Source of the DNA: JAJFUE01 sp041687335
GTDB lineage: Bacteria > Sumerlaeota > Sumerlaeia > MVZB01
Length of the DNA stretch: 64,000 bases
Assembly: GCA_041687335.1 (NCBI GenBank)
Contig: JAWLCE010000014.1
Span: 42,827-106,826, forward strand
Reading direction: 5' to 3'
Shown: one piece after another, positions 16,647 through 24,608 of the stretch
Layout: the number at the start of each line of letters is the position of its first letter
Position numbering within the stretch: position 1 is the stretch's first letter
Position numbers and translations under genes: made by a program
The notes under the pieces: generated by a model
Databases searched by the model: none
Seen by the model: the letters and a program-made list of their open reading frames with translations, nothing else
Told to the model about the DNA's origin: nothing

Positions 16647-17951
16647 CTAAAAGAACGTCGGCTGGCGCAGGATCGTCAGCTTGCGGTTGGCCCCCACCGA
16701 CACGATCGGAATATCCACCCCCAACAGCTTTTCGATCCGATGGACATAATCCTGCGCCGCCGGCGGCATGTCCTCAAAGACCTTGCACTCCGCCGTGCAG
16801 CACTCCCATCCAGGCACTTCCTCATAAACCGGCCGGCAACGCTCAAGCTGTGAAAGGTCGAGCGGGATGTAATCGATCCGCTTGCCCGTGTCGTCCTCAT
16901 AGTGCGTGCAGACCTGGATCTTGTCGAATCCGTCGAGCACGTCCAGCTTGGTCAGCGCGATCTTGGTGGTGCCGCTGACCTGGATCGCCCGCCGCACGAC
17001 CGGCGCATCGAACCAGCCACAGCGACGCGGGCGACCGGTGGTGGCGCCAAATTCGCCGCCTGTGGCGCGGATGCGTTCGCCCAGCCCGCCGTTGAGTTCA
17101 GTCGGGAAGGGCCCCTCGCCCACCCGCGTCGTATAGGCCTTGACCACGCCCAACACCTCGGTGATGCGCGCCGGCCCCACACCCAGCCCCGTGCAAACCC
17201 CGCCCGTGGAGGGATTGGAACTGGTCACATAAGGATAGGTGCCAAAGTCGATGTCCAGCATGATCCCCTGCGCACCCTCGGCCAGCACGCTCTTGCCTTC
17301 GTCGAGCGCCCGGTTGATCAGCATCACCGTGTCCTCGAGCAGCGGCGCGATCAGCGGCTCCGCCGACCACAACTCCTCGAGCACCTGCTCGGGCCCGGGC
17401 AGCGGTTCATTGAAAACATGCTCGAACAGCGGCTTATAGTAGGCGTCCAGCCCCGCGATCTTGCGCGCCAGCCGGTCCTTGCTGCGGTAGTCGCCCAGCC
17501 GCACCCCCTGGCGCGCGACCTTGTCCGCATACGCCCCGCCGATCCCCCGGCCGGTGGTGCCGATCTTGCCCTTGCCGCGCATCCGCTCCTGCGCCAGGTC
17601 CAGCAACTTGTGGTAGGGAACAATCACATGGGCCGATTCCGACAGCCGCAGGCGCGGCCGCACGACCACCCCCGCCGCCTCCAGCATCTCCACTTCCTCG
17701 CGCAACACCAGCGGGTCCACCACCACGCCATTGCCGATCACGCACTGGCAGGCCGGGTTCAGAATGCCCGACGGGACCAGGTGCAGCACCGTCTTATGGT
17801 CGGCAACAATTATGGTATGCCCCGCATTGTTGCCACCCTGGTAACGGGCAACAATATCAGCCTCAGCTGCAATAATATCAGTGATCTTACCCTTGCCCTC
17901 GTCACCCCACTGAGCGCCCAGCACCACAAGCAGCGGCATTGTTCTGGTCAT
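16647..17951 (-). CDS. purA: Adenylosuccinate synthetase
   Basis: Converts IMP and aspartate with GTP to adenylosuccinate, the first committed step of AMP synthesis. The phosphate loop GAQWGDEGKGKITD is at residues 12-25, NNAGHT (IMP/GTP site) near 41-46 and the switch-like TTGRGIGGAYADK near 131-143; 434 residues is normal. The start at 17951 gives MTRTMPLLVVLGAQWGDEG. The second ATG (17939) fits other PurA N-termini slightly better and cannot be excluded. It is monocistronic here and convergent with gspD. Confidence 0.96.
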   Translation of the reverse strand: MTRTMPLLVVLGAQWGDEGKGKITDIIAAEADIVARYQGGNNAGHTIIVADHKTVLHLVPSGILNPACQCVIGNGVVVDPLVLREEVEMLEAAGVVVRPRLRLSESAHVIVPYHKLLDLAQERMRGKGKIGTTGRGIGGAYADKVARQGVRLGDYRSKDRLARKIAGLDAYYKPLFEHVFNEPLPGPEQVLEELWSAEPLIAPLLEDTVMLINRALDEGKSVLAEGAQGIMLDIDFGTYPYVTSSNPSTGGVCTGLGVGPARITEVLGVVKAYTTRVGEGPFPTELNGGLGERIRATGGEFGATTGRPRRCGWFDAPVVRRAIQVSGTTKIALTKLDVLDGFDKIQVCTHYEDDTGKRIDYIPLDLSQLERCRPVYEEVPGWECCTAECKVFEDMPPAAQDYVHRIEKLLGVDIPIVSVGANRKLTILRQPTFF

Positions 17952-18320
17952 CCCTTCGCGCCTGAATTGTGGACCGTGGCCGGCCCCCGCAAACCCAAGA
18001 CCTTAATCAGCCGACGCAAAATATTCAACCATTATCCCAGCCTCGCCTGCCGATCCGCCCAATCGCCCCCCCTCCCGGGCCGCCAAATTTTAGCCATCAA
18101 AAAGATGTGATATTTTTTGTTTACAATTCAATTTCTCTTCCCCATAATCCCGCGCAGGTGAAAATCTCGTTTCGCTCGCTTGCGTCGCGAACTCCCCTAG
18201 TCGTGAGATTCCCCCGCAAAACCCCCGAGAAACACGAGAGCCCCACCCGGCGCGCAACTGAGGGTCTATCCACCCGCGTGCCTATTTCGAATGGGTCGCA
18301 AGACCAGAGGATTGCTTTTC
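17952..18320. other. Gene-free divergent region between purA and the RRM gene
   Basis: 369 bases without a supported gene. It holds the purA upstream region, an AT-rich stretch (about 18088-18150) with a near-consensus promoter pointing right, and the roughly 165-base untranslated leader of the RRM protein. No conserved coding reading is visible on either strand. Confidence 0.7.
18120..18148 (+). promoter_or_regulatory. Near-consensus promoter for RRM protein
   Basis: TTTACA (18120-18125) and CATAAT (18143-18148), each five of six to consensus, are separated by 17 bases inside an AT-rich patch. Transcription would start near 18155 and give a leader of about 165 bases before the ATG at 18321. 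Confidence 0.72.
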
Positions 18321-18614
18321 ATGAGGCTTTACGTTGGCAACCTGAACTACAACACCAGCGAGGACGAGCTGCGTGAGATCTTTGGCGAGTACGGTGAGGT
18401 CGTTTCGGTCGCCCTGATTCGCGACCGTGAGACCGGCCGCGCCAAGGGCTTCGGCTTCGTCGAGTTCGCCGATGAGGAAAGCGGCCGCACCGCGATCACC
18501 GCACTCGACGGCAAGCAGATCGGCGGGCGCGCGATCAAGGTCAATGAGGCCCGTCCCCGCGAAGAAGGCGCCTCACGCGGCGGCAGCCAGGGTGGCGGTT
18601 ACGGCCGCTATTAA
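18321..18614 (+). CDS. RRM-domain RNA-binding protein (cold-inducible type)
   Basis: Small single-RRM protein of the bacterial Rbp family, which binds RNA and is often cold- or stress-induced. It is 97 residues. RNP2 (LYVGNL, residues 3-8) and RNP1 (KGFGFVEF, about 42-49) are intact, and the C-terminus is a short Gly/Ser/Arg tail ending GGSQGGGYGRY. I chose the ATG at 18321 because AGAGGA sits about 9 bases upstream and the protein then begins at the domain; a longer reading from 18291 adds ten unconserved residues. It is monocistronic, with a long leader and a hairpin after the stop. Confidence 0.93.
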   Translation: MRLYVGNLNYNTSEDELREIFGEYGEVVSVALIRDRETGRAKGFGFVEFADEESGRTAITALDGKQIGGRAIKVNEARPREEGASRGGSQGGGYGRY

Positions 18615-18647
18615 TCCCGCTTGAAGCTTTCAGGTTGTATGAGTCAG

Positions 18648-18685
18648 ATCGACCCTGACCATCCGGTCAGGGTCGATTTCGTCAC
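18648..18685 (+). terminator. Hairpin terminator after RRM gene
   Basis: A 13-bp perfect stem (18648-18660 with 18665-18677) with a 4-base loop lies 33 bases after the stop codon. The following TTCGTC is T-poor, so termination may be inefficient or assisted. Confidence 0.55.
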
Positions 18686-18717
18686 CGACAACCTTTTTGC
18701 CGCTCAAGATTTTTTTC

Positions 18718-18746
18718 TTGACCCCGATAAGAACCCCGGTTATCTT
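18718..18746 (+). promoter_or_regulatory. Promoter of the ilv leader transcript
   Basis: TTGACC (18718-18723) and TATCTT (18741-18746) are spaced by 17 bases. Transcription would start near 18753, about 270 bases before the acetolactate synthase small subunit gene, leaving room for the leader described next. Confidence 0.6.
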
Positions 18747-18797
18747 TTGAAGCATGGTCCATCGTGGACCGTGAGGCTTTCCAGGAACCCCAAGCAC

Positions 18798-18884
18798 GTG
18801 ACTTGCACCAACCCGACCCTCCCGCGCGAACGGACCCTCCAGCTTCTGGTAGGCGTAGGTGTCGGATCTATCAGTGCGCCGTAG
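18798..18884 (+). CDS. Putative ilv leader peptide (attenuator control ORF)
   Basis: A 28-codon mini-ORF starting at GTG, with AGGA 11 bases upstream. Its second half encodes QLLVGVGVGSISAP, so CTT CTG GTA .. GTA .. GTC .. .. ATC cluster within ten codons. These specify Leu, Val and Ile, the end products of the pathway whose first enzyme follows. Several (GTA, CTT, GGA) are rare in this genome's GC-rich genes. The stop codon (18882-18884) lies 29 bases before a terminator hairpin. This is the classical arrangement of ribosome-mediated attenuation. Existence of translation is inferred; the start codon is the weakest point. Confidence 0.45.
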   Translation: MTCTNPTLPRERTLQLLVGVGVGSISAP

Positions 18885-18912
18885 CGGGTTTTGGGTCAAC
18901 CAAAGTTTCAAG

Positions 18913-18955
18913 AATCCCCGCCGGAGCACTGGAGCCGGCGGGGATTTTGTTTTTG
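18913..18955 (+). terminator. Attenuator-type terminator upstream of ilvN
   Basis: A 12-bp stem (18913-18924 with 18935-18946, ending in GGGGATT) with a 10-base loop is followed by TTGTTTTTG. It lies between the promoter at 18718 and the gene at 19025, so it must be read through for expression. CCCGC in its left arm (18917-18921) could instead pair with GCGGG at 18884-18888, directly at the leader stop codon. Confidence 0.6.
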
Positions 18956-19024
18956 CAATAAGCCAATCAGCCGGACGGGCCACTTCCCGCCGGCGGCCAT
19001 TTCACCCAAGCGAGCCGCGGAGCC

Positions 19025-19564
19025 ATGATCTTGAAGGAAGCTATTGACCTGCACGAGCATCTGATCACCGTTCTGGTTGAAAATCACCCCGGCGTGCTGG
19101 CCCGCATCAGCGGGATGTTCTCCACCCGCGGCTATAACATCGAGTCCCTGGCCGTGGGCACCACGCACAACCCCACCATCTCACGCATTACCATCGCGCT
19201 GCGCGGCGACGACAACGTCGTCAACCAGATCATCATGCAGCTGGGCAAAATGGTCGACGTCATCCGCGTCATGGACATGAGCGACCATGCGCATGTCGAG
19301 CGCGAACTGATGCTGATCAAGGTCACCAGCAACCCGCGCACCCGCAGCGAGATCATGCAAATCTGCGACATCTTCCGCGCCCGCATCGTCGATGTGCACC
19401 ACGATAGCCTGGTCATCGAGGTCAGCGGGACCCTCGACAAAAACGAGGCGCTGCGCGAGCTGTTCGAGCCCTTCGGCATTCTTGAGATGACCCGCACCGG
19501 CCGCATCGCCCTGCAGCGCGGCCCGGCAATCCTGCGCCCCCCCGACCTCGACAACGAGAATTAA
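19025..19564 (+). CDS. ilvN: Acetolactate synthase small (regulatory) subunit
   Basis: Regulatory subunit giving valine feedback control to acetohydroxyacid synthase. It is 179 residues, with an N-terminal ACT domain (LITVLVENHPGVLARISGMF, about 13-32; the GYNIESLAVG motif follows) and a C-terminal ALS small-subunit domain (RELMLIKVTSNPRTRSEI near 97-114). It lies 12 bases upstream of the large subunit. The order small-large is the reverse of the common ilvB-ilvN or ilvI-ilvH order. The region upstream holds an attenuator-like leader. Confidence 0.95.
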   Translation: MILKEAIDLHEHLITVLVENHPGVLARISGMFSTRGYNIESLAVGTTHNPTISRITIALRGDDNVVNQIIMQLGKMVDVIRVMDMSDHAHVERELMLIKVTSNPRTRSEIMQICDIFRARIVDVHHDSLVIEVSGTLDKNEALRELFEPFGILEMTRTGRIALQRGPAILRPPDLDNEN

Positions 19565-19576
19565 GGAAGCCTACCA

Positions 19577-21475
19577 ATGACTACCTCCACCACCCCTGAA
19601 TCCCAATCCATCCGGAGCGAGACCACCATGAGTTCAGAAGCGATTGCCGAGCGCCCCCACCCGCGAGCCGGCCAGCCCATGAACGGGGCCGACATGATTC
19701 TGCAGGTGCTGGCCGACGAGGGCGTCGACACCGTCTTCGGTTACAGCGGCGGCTCGATCCTGCCCACCTATGACGCCGTCTTCCGCTATAACGACAGCCA
19801 GTCCGACCACCCCGAGCGCCGCATCAAGTTGATCGTCCCCGCCAACGAGCAGGGCGCCAGCTTCATGGCCGCCGGCTATTCCCGCGCCAGCGGCCGCGTC
19901 GGCGTCGCCATCGTGACCTCGGGCCCCGGCGCCACCAATACCGTCACCGCCGTGCGCGATTCGCTCGCCGATTCCGTGCCGATGGTCGTCATCTGCGGTC
20001 AGGTCCCCCGCGCCGCCATCGGCACCGACGCCTTTCAGGAAGCCCCCGTCTCCTCGATCATGGCCGGCTGCGCCAAGCACGTCTTCCTGGTCACCGAACC
20101 CGAGGAACTCGAGGCCACCATTCGCTCGGCCTTCTTCATCGCCCGCACCGGCCGCCCCGGCCCCGTGGTCATTGACGTGCCCAAGGACGTGCAGAACTGG
20201 ATCGGCGCCTTCCGCGGCGAGGGATTGCTCCCCCTGCGCGGCTATCGCCACTACCTCTCGCGTCTCGCACAGTCCCAGCTCACGCCCGACTCCGCGGCCG
20301 GCTTCTTTAAGATGCTCGCCATGAGCGAGCGCCCGCTGGTCTACGCCGGCGGCGGCGTCATCGTCGGCAATGCCGCCGAGCAACTGCGCCGCTTCACCGA
20401 GCACTTCGGCCTGCCCGTCGTGACCACCCTCCTGGGCATCGGCTCGGTCGACACCACCCAGCCCGGCAACCTGCACATGCTCGGCATGCACGGCACGGCC
20501 TACGCCAATTACGCCGTTGAGGATTGCGACTTCCTCATCGCCGTCGGCGCCCGTTTCGACGATCGGGTCGCCGGTAAAATTTCGGCCTTCGCCCCCAACG
20601 CCCGCTTTATTGCCCATATCGACATCGACGCCAGCGAGATCGGCAAGATCAAGCAGGCCCATTGGCGCCATGTTGGCGAGGCCGGCGAGACCCTCAGCGA
20701 GCTTGTGCGCCTCGGCAAGAACTTCGAGAAGGATTATGGCCCCTGGCAGGCTCACCTTGCCGCCCTGCGCGAGGAATACAAACTCGCCTATGATACCGAC
20801 AGCCGCCTGATCCAGCCCCATCACGTCGTCGAAACCCTCGGCGATGTGACTGATGGCGAGGCGATCGTCGCCACCGGCGTCGGGCAGCACCAGATGTGGG
20901 CGGCCCAATATTATCGCCATCGCCACCCGCGCCACTGGCTCACCTCGGGCTCGATGGGCACGATGGGCTTCGGCCTGCCCGCCGCCATCGGCGCCCAGTT
21001 CGCCTGTCCCGACAAGCTCGTCGTCCTCATCGACGGCGACGGCTCGATCCGCATGAACCTGGGCGAAATGGAGACCGCCACCACCTACGGCCTGCCGGTC
21101 AAGATCATCCTGCTCAACAACCTGGGCGATGGCATGGTCCGCCAGTGGCAGCGCATGTATTTTGGTCAGCGCTTCTCCGGCTCGGATAAGTCCCTTCATA
21201 AGAAGGATTTCATCAAGGCCGCCGAGGCCGACGGCTATGAGTTCGTCCGCCGCATCGAGCGGCCCGAGGAGGTGCGCCCCGCCATCGAGGCCCTGCTCGC
21301 CTTCGACGGCCCCGCCTTCCTCGAGGTCATGATCGACCCCGAGGCCTCGGTCTACCCGATCGTCGGCCCCGGCCTCGGCTATACCGAAATGGAGACCGGC
21401 GCCTTCATCAAGAAGCGCCCCACTCCCCTCGCCCCCGAACCGGTCGATTTGACCCAGATGCCCGACCTGTTCTAA
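19577..21475 (+). CDS. ilvB: Acetolactate synthase large (catalytic) subunit
   Basis: ThDP-dependent catalytic subunit making acetolactate or acetohydroxybutyrate for Val, Leu and Ile synthesis. It is 632 residues. The catalytic Glu lies in PANEQGASFMAAGYSRASG (about residues 92-110). The ThDP/Mg motif runs from GDGSIRMN (about 491) to LLNN (about 513), and the central FAD domain is present. An N-terminal extension of about 45 residues precedes the usual start; an internal ATG at 19628 or 19679 could be the true one. It forms a two-gene unit with ilvN. Confidence 0.95.
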   Translation: MTTSTTPESQSIRSETTMSSEAIAERPHPRAGQPMNGADMILQVLADEGVDTVFGYSGGSILPTYDAVFRYNDSQSDHPERRIKLIVPANEQGASFMAAGYSRASGRVGVAIVTSGPGATNTVTAVRDSLADSVPMVVICGQVPRAAIGTDAFQEAPVSSIMAGCAKHVFLVTEPEELEATIRSAFFIARTGRPGPVVIDVPKDVQNWIGAFRGEGLLPLRGYRHYLSRLAQSQLTPDSAAGFFKMLAMSERPLVYAGGGVIVGNAAEQLRRFTEHFGLPVVTTLLGIGSVDTTQPGNLHMLGMHGTAYANYAVEDCDFLIAVGARFDDRVAGKISAFAPNARFIAHIDIDASEIGKIKQAHWRHVGEAGETLSELVRLGKNFEKDYGPWQAHLAALREEYKLAYDTDSRLIQPHHVVETLGDVTDGEAIVATGVGQHQMWAAQYYRHRHPRHWLTSGSMGTMGFGLPAAIGAQFACPDKLVVLIDGDGSIRMNLGEMETATTYGLPVKIILLNNLGDGMVRQWQRMYFGQRFSGSDKSLHKKDFIKAAEADGYEFVRRIERPEEVRPAIEALLAFDGPAFLEVMIDPEASVYPIVGPGLGYTEMETGAFIKKRPTPLAPEPVDLTQMPDLF

Positions 21476-21807
21476 TCCGCCTCCGGGGGGGGGGCCGATC
21501 ACTGGTCGGTCGCCCCCACCACTCTCCTCCACATCACATTTCCAACCGTCTTCTCTAAGGATTCACAACCCACTGCGACCAAGGATCGGAAGAGCTTACC
21601 ACATTCCCGACCATGCCGGTCGAGTTGGTGATTTTATGCTTGACCAAAGGCCGCCGGGCCGCTATAAAGGAATCTACCGTTCGTATGGGACCCGTCGATG
21701 CAGCAGCATTCAACCACCCGCCTCGCCTGTTTCGCGCGCCACGCCGTGCGATGTCTTCGCTGATCACGCCCTCACCGCTCGCGAAAGATAAGGCCGAGGC
21801 AAGCCAG
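21476..21807. other. Gene-free region upstream of the sulfate transporter
   Basis: 332 bases with no supported gene. It starts with a G-run and an imperfect hairpin (about 21486-21518) that could terminate the ilv transcript but lacks a T-tract. It then contains the strong promoter at 21640-21668 and a 130-base untranslated leader of the subI gene. Confidence 0.6.
21640..21668 (+). promoter_or_regulatory. Near-consensus promoter of sulfate transport operon
   Basis: TTGACC (21640-21645) and TATAAA (21663-21668) are separated by 17 bases. This is one of the best sigma-70-type matches in the window. Transcription from about 21675 fixes the start codon of the binding protein downstream of that point. 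Confidence 0.75.
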
Positions 21808-22842
21808 ATGACGCTGCGTAAGACCATCCTCTTAAGACTGACGATCCTCCTGCTTATTGCAGCCGCGCCATACCTGACGGCCTGCGGCCAGGACCCTGAC
21901 CGCCCGCAACTTCTCAATGCCTCCTATGATCCGACCCGCGAATTCTTTGTCGATTTCAACAAGGCCTTCACCCAGCACTGGCTGGAACAGACCGGCCAGA
22001 CAATCGCGATCAACCAGGCCCACGGCGGATCCGGGAAGCAGGCCCGCAGCGTCATCGACGGCCTCGCCGCCGACGTCGTCACGCTCGCGCTGGCCTATGA
22101 CATCGATGCCATCGCCGAGCGCGCCTCGCTGTTGCCATCCGATTGGCAAACCCGCCTGCCCCACAACAGCACCCCCTTCACTTCGACCATTATCTTTCTT
22201 GTGCGCCCGGGCAACCCCAAGGCGATCCATGACTGGGACGACCTCATCCGGGCCGACGTCTCTGTCATCACGCCCAACCCCAAGACTTCGGGGGGCGCGC
22301 GCTGGAATTACCTCGCCGCCTGGGGGCAGGCGCTGCGCCGCGCCGGTGGCGACGAAAGCCGTGCTCGCGAATATGTCACAGCCATGTTCCAGCGCGTGCC
22401 GGTGCTCGATTCAGGAGCCCGTGGCGCCACGATGACCTTCGTGCAGCGCGGCCTCGGCGACGTACTGCTGACCTGGGAAAACGAGGCGCACCTCGCCATC
22501 GCCGAATTCGGCCCGCGCCAGCTTGAAATGGTCATCCCCAGCTCCAGCATCCTCGCCGAACCCCCCGTGGCGTTGGTCGACCGCGTCGTCGATCGCCGTG
22601 GCACACGCGCCTTGGCCGAGGCCTACCTCAACTATCTTTATTCTCCCGAGGCTCAGGAGCTGGCCGCGCGACATCATTTCCGTCCGCGCAATCATGAAGT
22701 CGCCGCCGCCCATGCCGACAGGTTTGCCGCCATCGAGCTGTTCACGCTGGAGGAGGTCGCCGGGGACTGGCGCCAGGCCCAGCGCATTCATTTCGACGAT
22801 GGCGGCCTCTTCGATCAAATTTACCAGCCGGGGGCGAACTAA
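21808..22842 (+). CDS. subI: Sulfate/thiosulfate ABC transporter binding lipoprotein
   Basis: Extracytoplasmic receptor delivering sulfate to the CysTWA transporter. It is 344 residues. The signal peptide ends in the lipobox LTAC (Cys26), so it is probably membrane-anchored rather than free in the periplasm like enterobacterial Sbp. Family motifs are LLNASYDPTREFFVDFN (about 34-50), HGGSGKQARSVIDGLAADVVTLA and TPNPKTSGGARWNYLAAWG. I chose the ATG at 21808 because GAGG lies 8 bases upstream and because the promoter at 21640 lies inside any longer reading. cysT follows after 3 bases. Confidence 0.94.
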   Translation: MTLRKTILLRLTILLLIAAAPYLTACGQDPDRPQLLNASYDPTREFFVDFNKAFTQHWLEQTGQTIAINQAHGGSGKQARSVIDGLAADVVTLALAYDIDAIAERASLLPSDWQTRLPHNSTPFTSTIIFLVRPGNPKAIHDWDDLIRADVSVITPNPKTSGGARWNYLAAWGQALRRAGGDESRAREYVTAMFQRVPVLDSGARGATMTFVQRGLGDVLLTWENEAHLAIAEFGPRQLEMVIPSSSILAEPPVALVDRVVDRRGTRALAEAYLNYLYSPEAQELAARHHFRPRNHEVAAAHADRFAAIELFTLEEVAGDWRQAQRIHFDDGGLFDQIYQPGAN

Positions 22843-22845
22843 CCG

Positions 22846-23685
22846 ATGAGGCTCGCCTTCAAGCACCCCAGCCCCCTGCCTGGCTTCGGCCTCGCGCTCG
22901 GTTACACGATCTTTTATCTAAGCCTGATCGTGCTGATTCCGGTTGGGGCGCTGCTGGCCAAAACCGCCACCCTCAGCTGGGACCAGTTCTGGGCGATCGT
23001 CACCGAGCCGCGAGTCATGGCCTCCTATCGCCTGACCTTCGGCGCATCCTTTGCCGCCGCCATTGTCAATGCCGTATTTGGCTTCCTGCTGGCCTGGGTG
23101 CTGGTGCGCTACCGCTTTCCCGGTCGCCGGGTGATCGATGCCCTCATCGACCTCCCCTTCGCCTTGCCCACCGCCGTCTCGGGCATCGCACTGACCTCGA
23201 TCTTCGCCCGCAACGGTTGGATCGGCCAATGGCTCGAGCCGCTGGGCATCCAGGCCGCCTTCTCGCCGCTGGGCGTCACCATCGCCCTCACGTTTATTGG
23301 CCTGCCGTTCGTCGTGCGCACGGTGCAGCCGGCGCTCCAGGATTTGGAACGCGAGAATGAGGAAGCCGCCGCCACCTTGGGTGCGGGCCGCCTGACCACC
23401 CTGCGCCGCATCATCCTGCCGGCCGTCGCCCCCGCCCTACTCACAGGCACGACGCTCTCATTCGCCCGGGCCCTCGGCGAATATGGCTCGGTTGTCTTCA
23501 TCGCCGGAAACATGCCGATGAAGACCGAGATTACCTCGCTGCTGATCGTCGCCAAGCTCGAACAGTATGACACCGCCGGCGCCACCGCGATCGCGACCGC
23601 CATGCTCGCGGTCTCCTTCGTCCTGCTGCTGATCGTCAACATGGTTCAGTGGTGGAGCAGCCGGCGCTATCGGCTGGGGGCATAA
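22846..23685 (+). CDS. cysT: Sulfate ABC transporter permease CysT
   Basis: One half of the membrane channel for sulfate import. It is 279 residues, with six predicted hydrophobic segments, the binding-protein-dependent transport domain and the coupling EAA loop (EEAAATLGAGRLTTLRRIILP, about 184-204). The family phrase DLPFALPTAVSGIAL is near 101-115. It overlaps the next gene by one base (TAATG), as expected for equimolar subunits. Confidence 0.95.
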   Translation: MRLAFKHPSPLPGFGLALGYTIFYLSLIVLIPVGALLAKTATLSWDQFWAIVTEPRVMASYRLTFGASFAAAIVNAVFGFLLAWVLVRYRFPGRRVIDALIDLPFALPTAVSGIALTSIFARNGWIGQWLEPLGIQAAFSPLGVTIALTFIGLPFVVRTVQPALQDLERENEEAAATLGAGRLTTLRRIILPAVAPALLTGTTLSFARALGEYGSVVFIAGNMPMKTEITSLLIVAKLEQYDTAGATAIATAMLAVSFVLLLIVNMVQWWSSRRYRLGA

Positions 23686-24608
23686 TGATGGCCGTTGCCA
23701 CCCCCACCCACTCCAGCAAATCTCTCCCAGCCGCCGCGCCGCCGCCCCCCGCCGGTCGCGATTCCCTCAGCGAACCGCTCTGGCTGCGCGTGCTGCTCAT
23801 TGCGATCGCGCTGGCCTTCGTCACCCTGTTTCTCCTCCTGCCGCTGGTGGCAATCTTTTACGAGGCCCTTCGCAAGGGCCTGGGAGCTTATTTCCAAAGT
23901 CTGGCTGATCCTGCCGCGCTCTCTGCGATTCGCTTGACGTTGCTCGCCGCCGCCATCGCCGTGCCCGTCAATTTGGTTTTCGGACTGGCCGCCGCCTGGG
24001 CGGTCGCCCGTTTCCGTTTCGTCGGCCGCAACATCCTGTTGACGCTGATCGACCTGCCCTTCGCCGTCTCGCCGGTGGTTTCGGGCCTGGTCTGGGTGCT
24101 GCTGTTCGGCATGCAGGGTCTGCTCGGTCCCTGGCTCGCCGAACATGGCCTGCAGGTCATCTTCGCCGTCCCCGGCATTGTGCTGGCCACGATCTTCGTC
24201 ACATTCCCCTTCATCGCGCGCGAGCTGATCCCGCTCATGCAGGAGCAGGGCAGCGAGGAGGAGCAGGCCGCGCTGGTGCTGGGCGCCAGCGGCTGGCAGA
24301 CCTTCCGCCTGGTCACCCTGCCCAACGTGCGCTGGGCCCTGCTCTATGGCATCATCCTGTGCAACGCCCGCGCCATGGGCGAGTTCGGGGCGGTCTCGGT
24401 TGTCTCGGGCCACATCCGCGGCCTCACCAACACGATGCCGCTCCATGTCGAGATCCTTTATAACGAATACAATTTCGTTGCCGCCTTTGCCGTGGCCTCG
24501 CTGCTGGCGCTGCTCGCGCTGGCAACACTGGCCGCCAAGAGCGCGGTGGAGTGGCGGATCCGCCGCCGCATCGCCGCCGCGCTCGCCGAACCTGGAGGTC
24601 ACCCATGA
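23685..24608 (+). CDS. cysW: Sulfate ABC transporter permease CysW
   Basis: Second half of the sulfate channel. It is 307 residues with a Pro-rich cytoplasmic N-terminus (about 1-30), six hydrophobic segments, the family phrase DLPFAVSPVVSGLVWVLLFG and the EAA loop (EEEQAALVLGASGWQTFRLVTLP, in two parts near 198-220). Two adjacent ATGs (23685, 23688) are possible; the first gives the TAATG overlap with cysT. Confidence 0.95.
   Translation: MMAVATPTHSSKSLPAAAPPPPAGRDSLSEPLWLRVLLIAIALAFVTLFLLLPLVAIFYEALRKGLGAYFQSLADPAALSAIRLTLLAAAIAVPVNLVFGLAAAWAVARFRFVGRNILLTLIDLPFAVSPVVSGLVWVLLFGMQGLLGPWLAEHGLQVIFAVPGIVLATIFVTFPFIARELIPLMQEQGSEEEQAALVLGASGWQTFRLVTLPNVRWALLYGIILCNARAMGEFGAVSVVSGHIRGLTNTMPLHVEILYNEYNFVAAFAVASLLALLALATLAAKSAVEWRIRRRIAAALAEPGGHP

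Noticed and set aside
18630..18983. 117-residue minus-strand frame over the ilv leader
   Set aside because: No family features, and it would run antisense through a promoter, two hairpins and the leader mini-ORF.
19634..21532. 632-residue open frame antisense to ilvB
   Set aside because: Gly/Ala/Asp-rich shadow of a strongly conserved gene, no motifs, no ribosome binding site.
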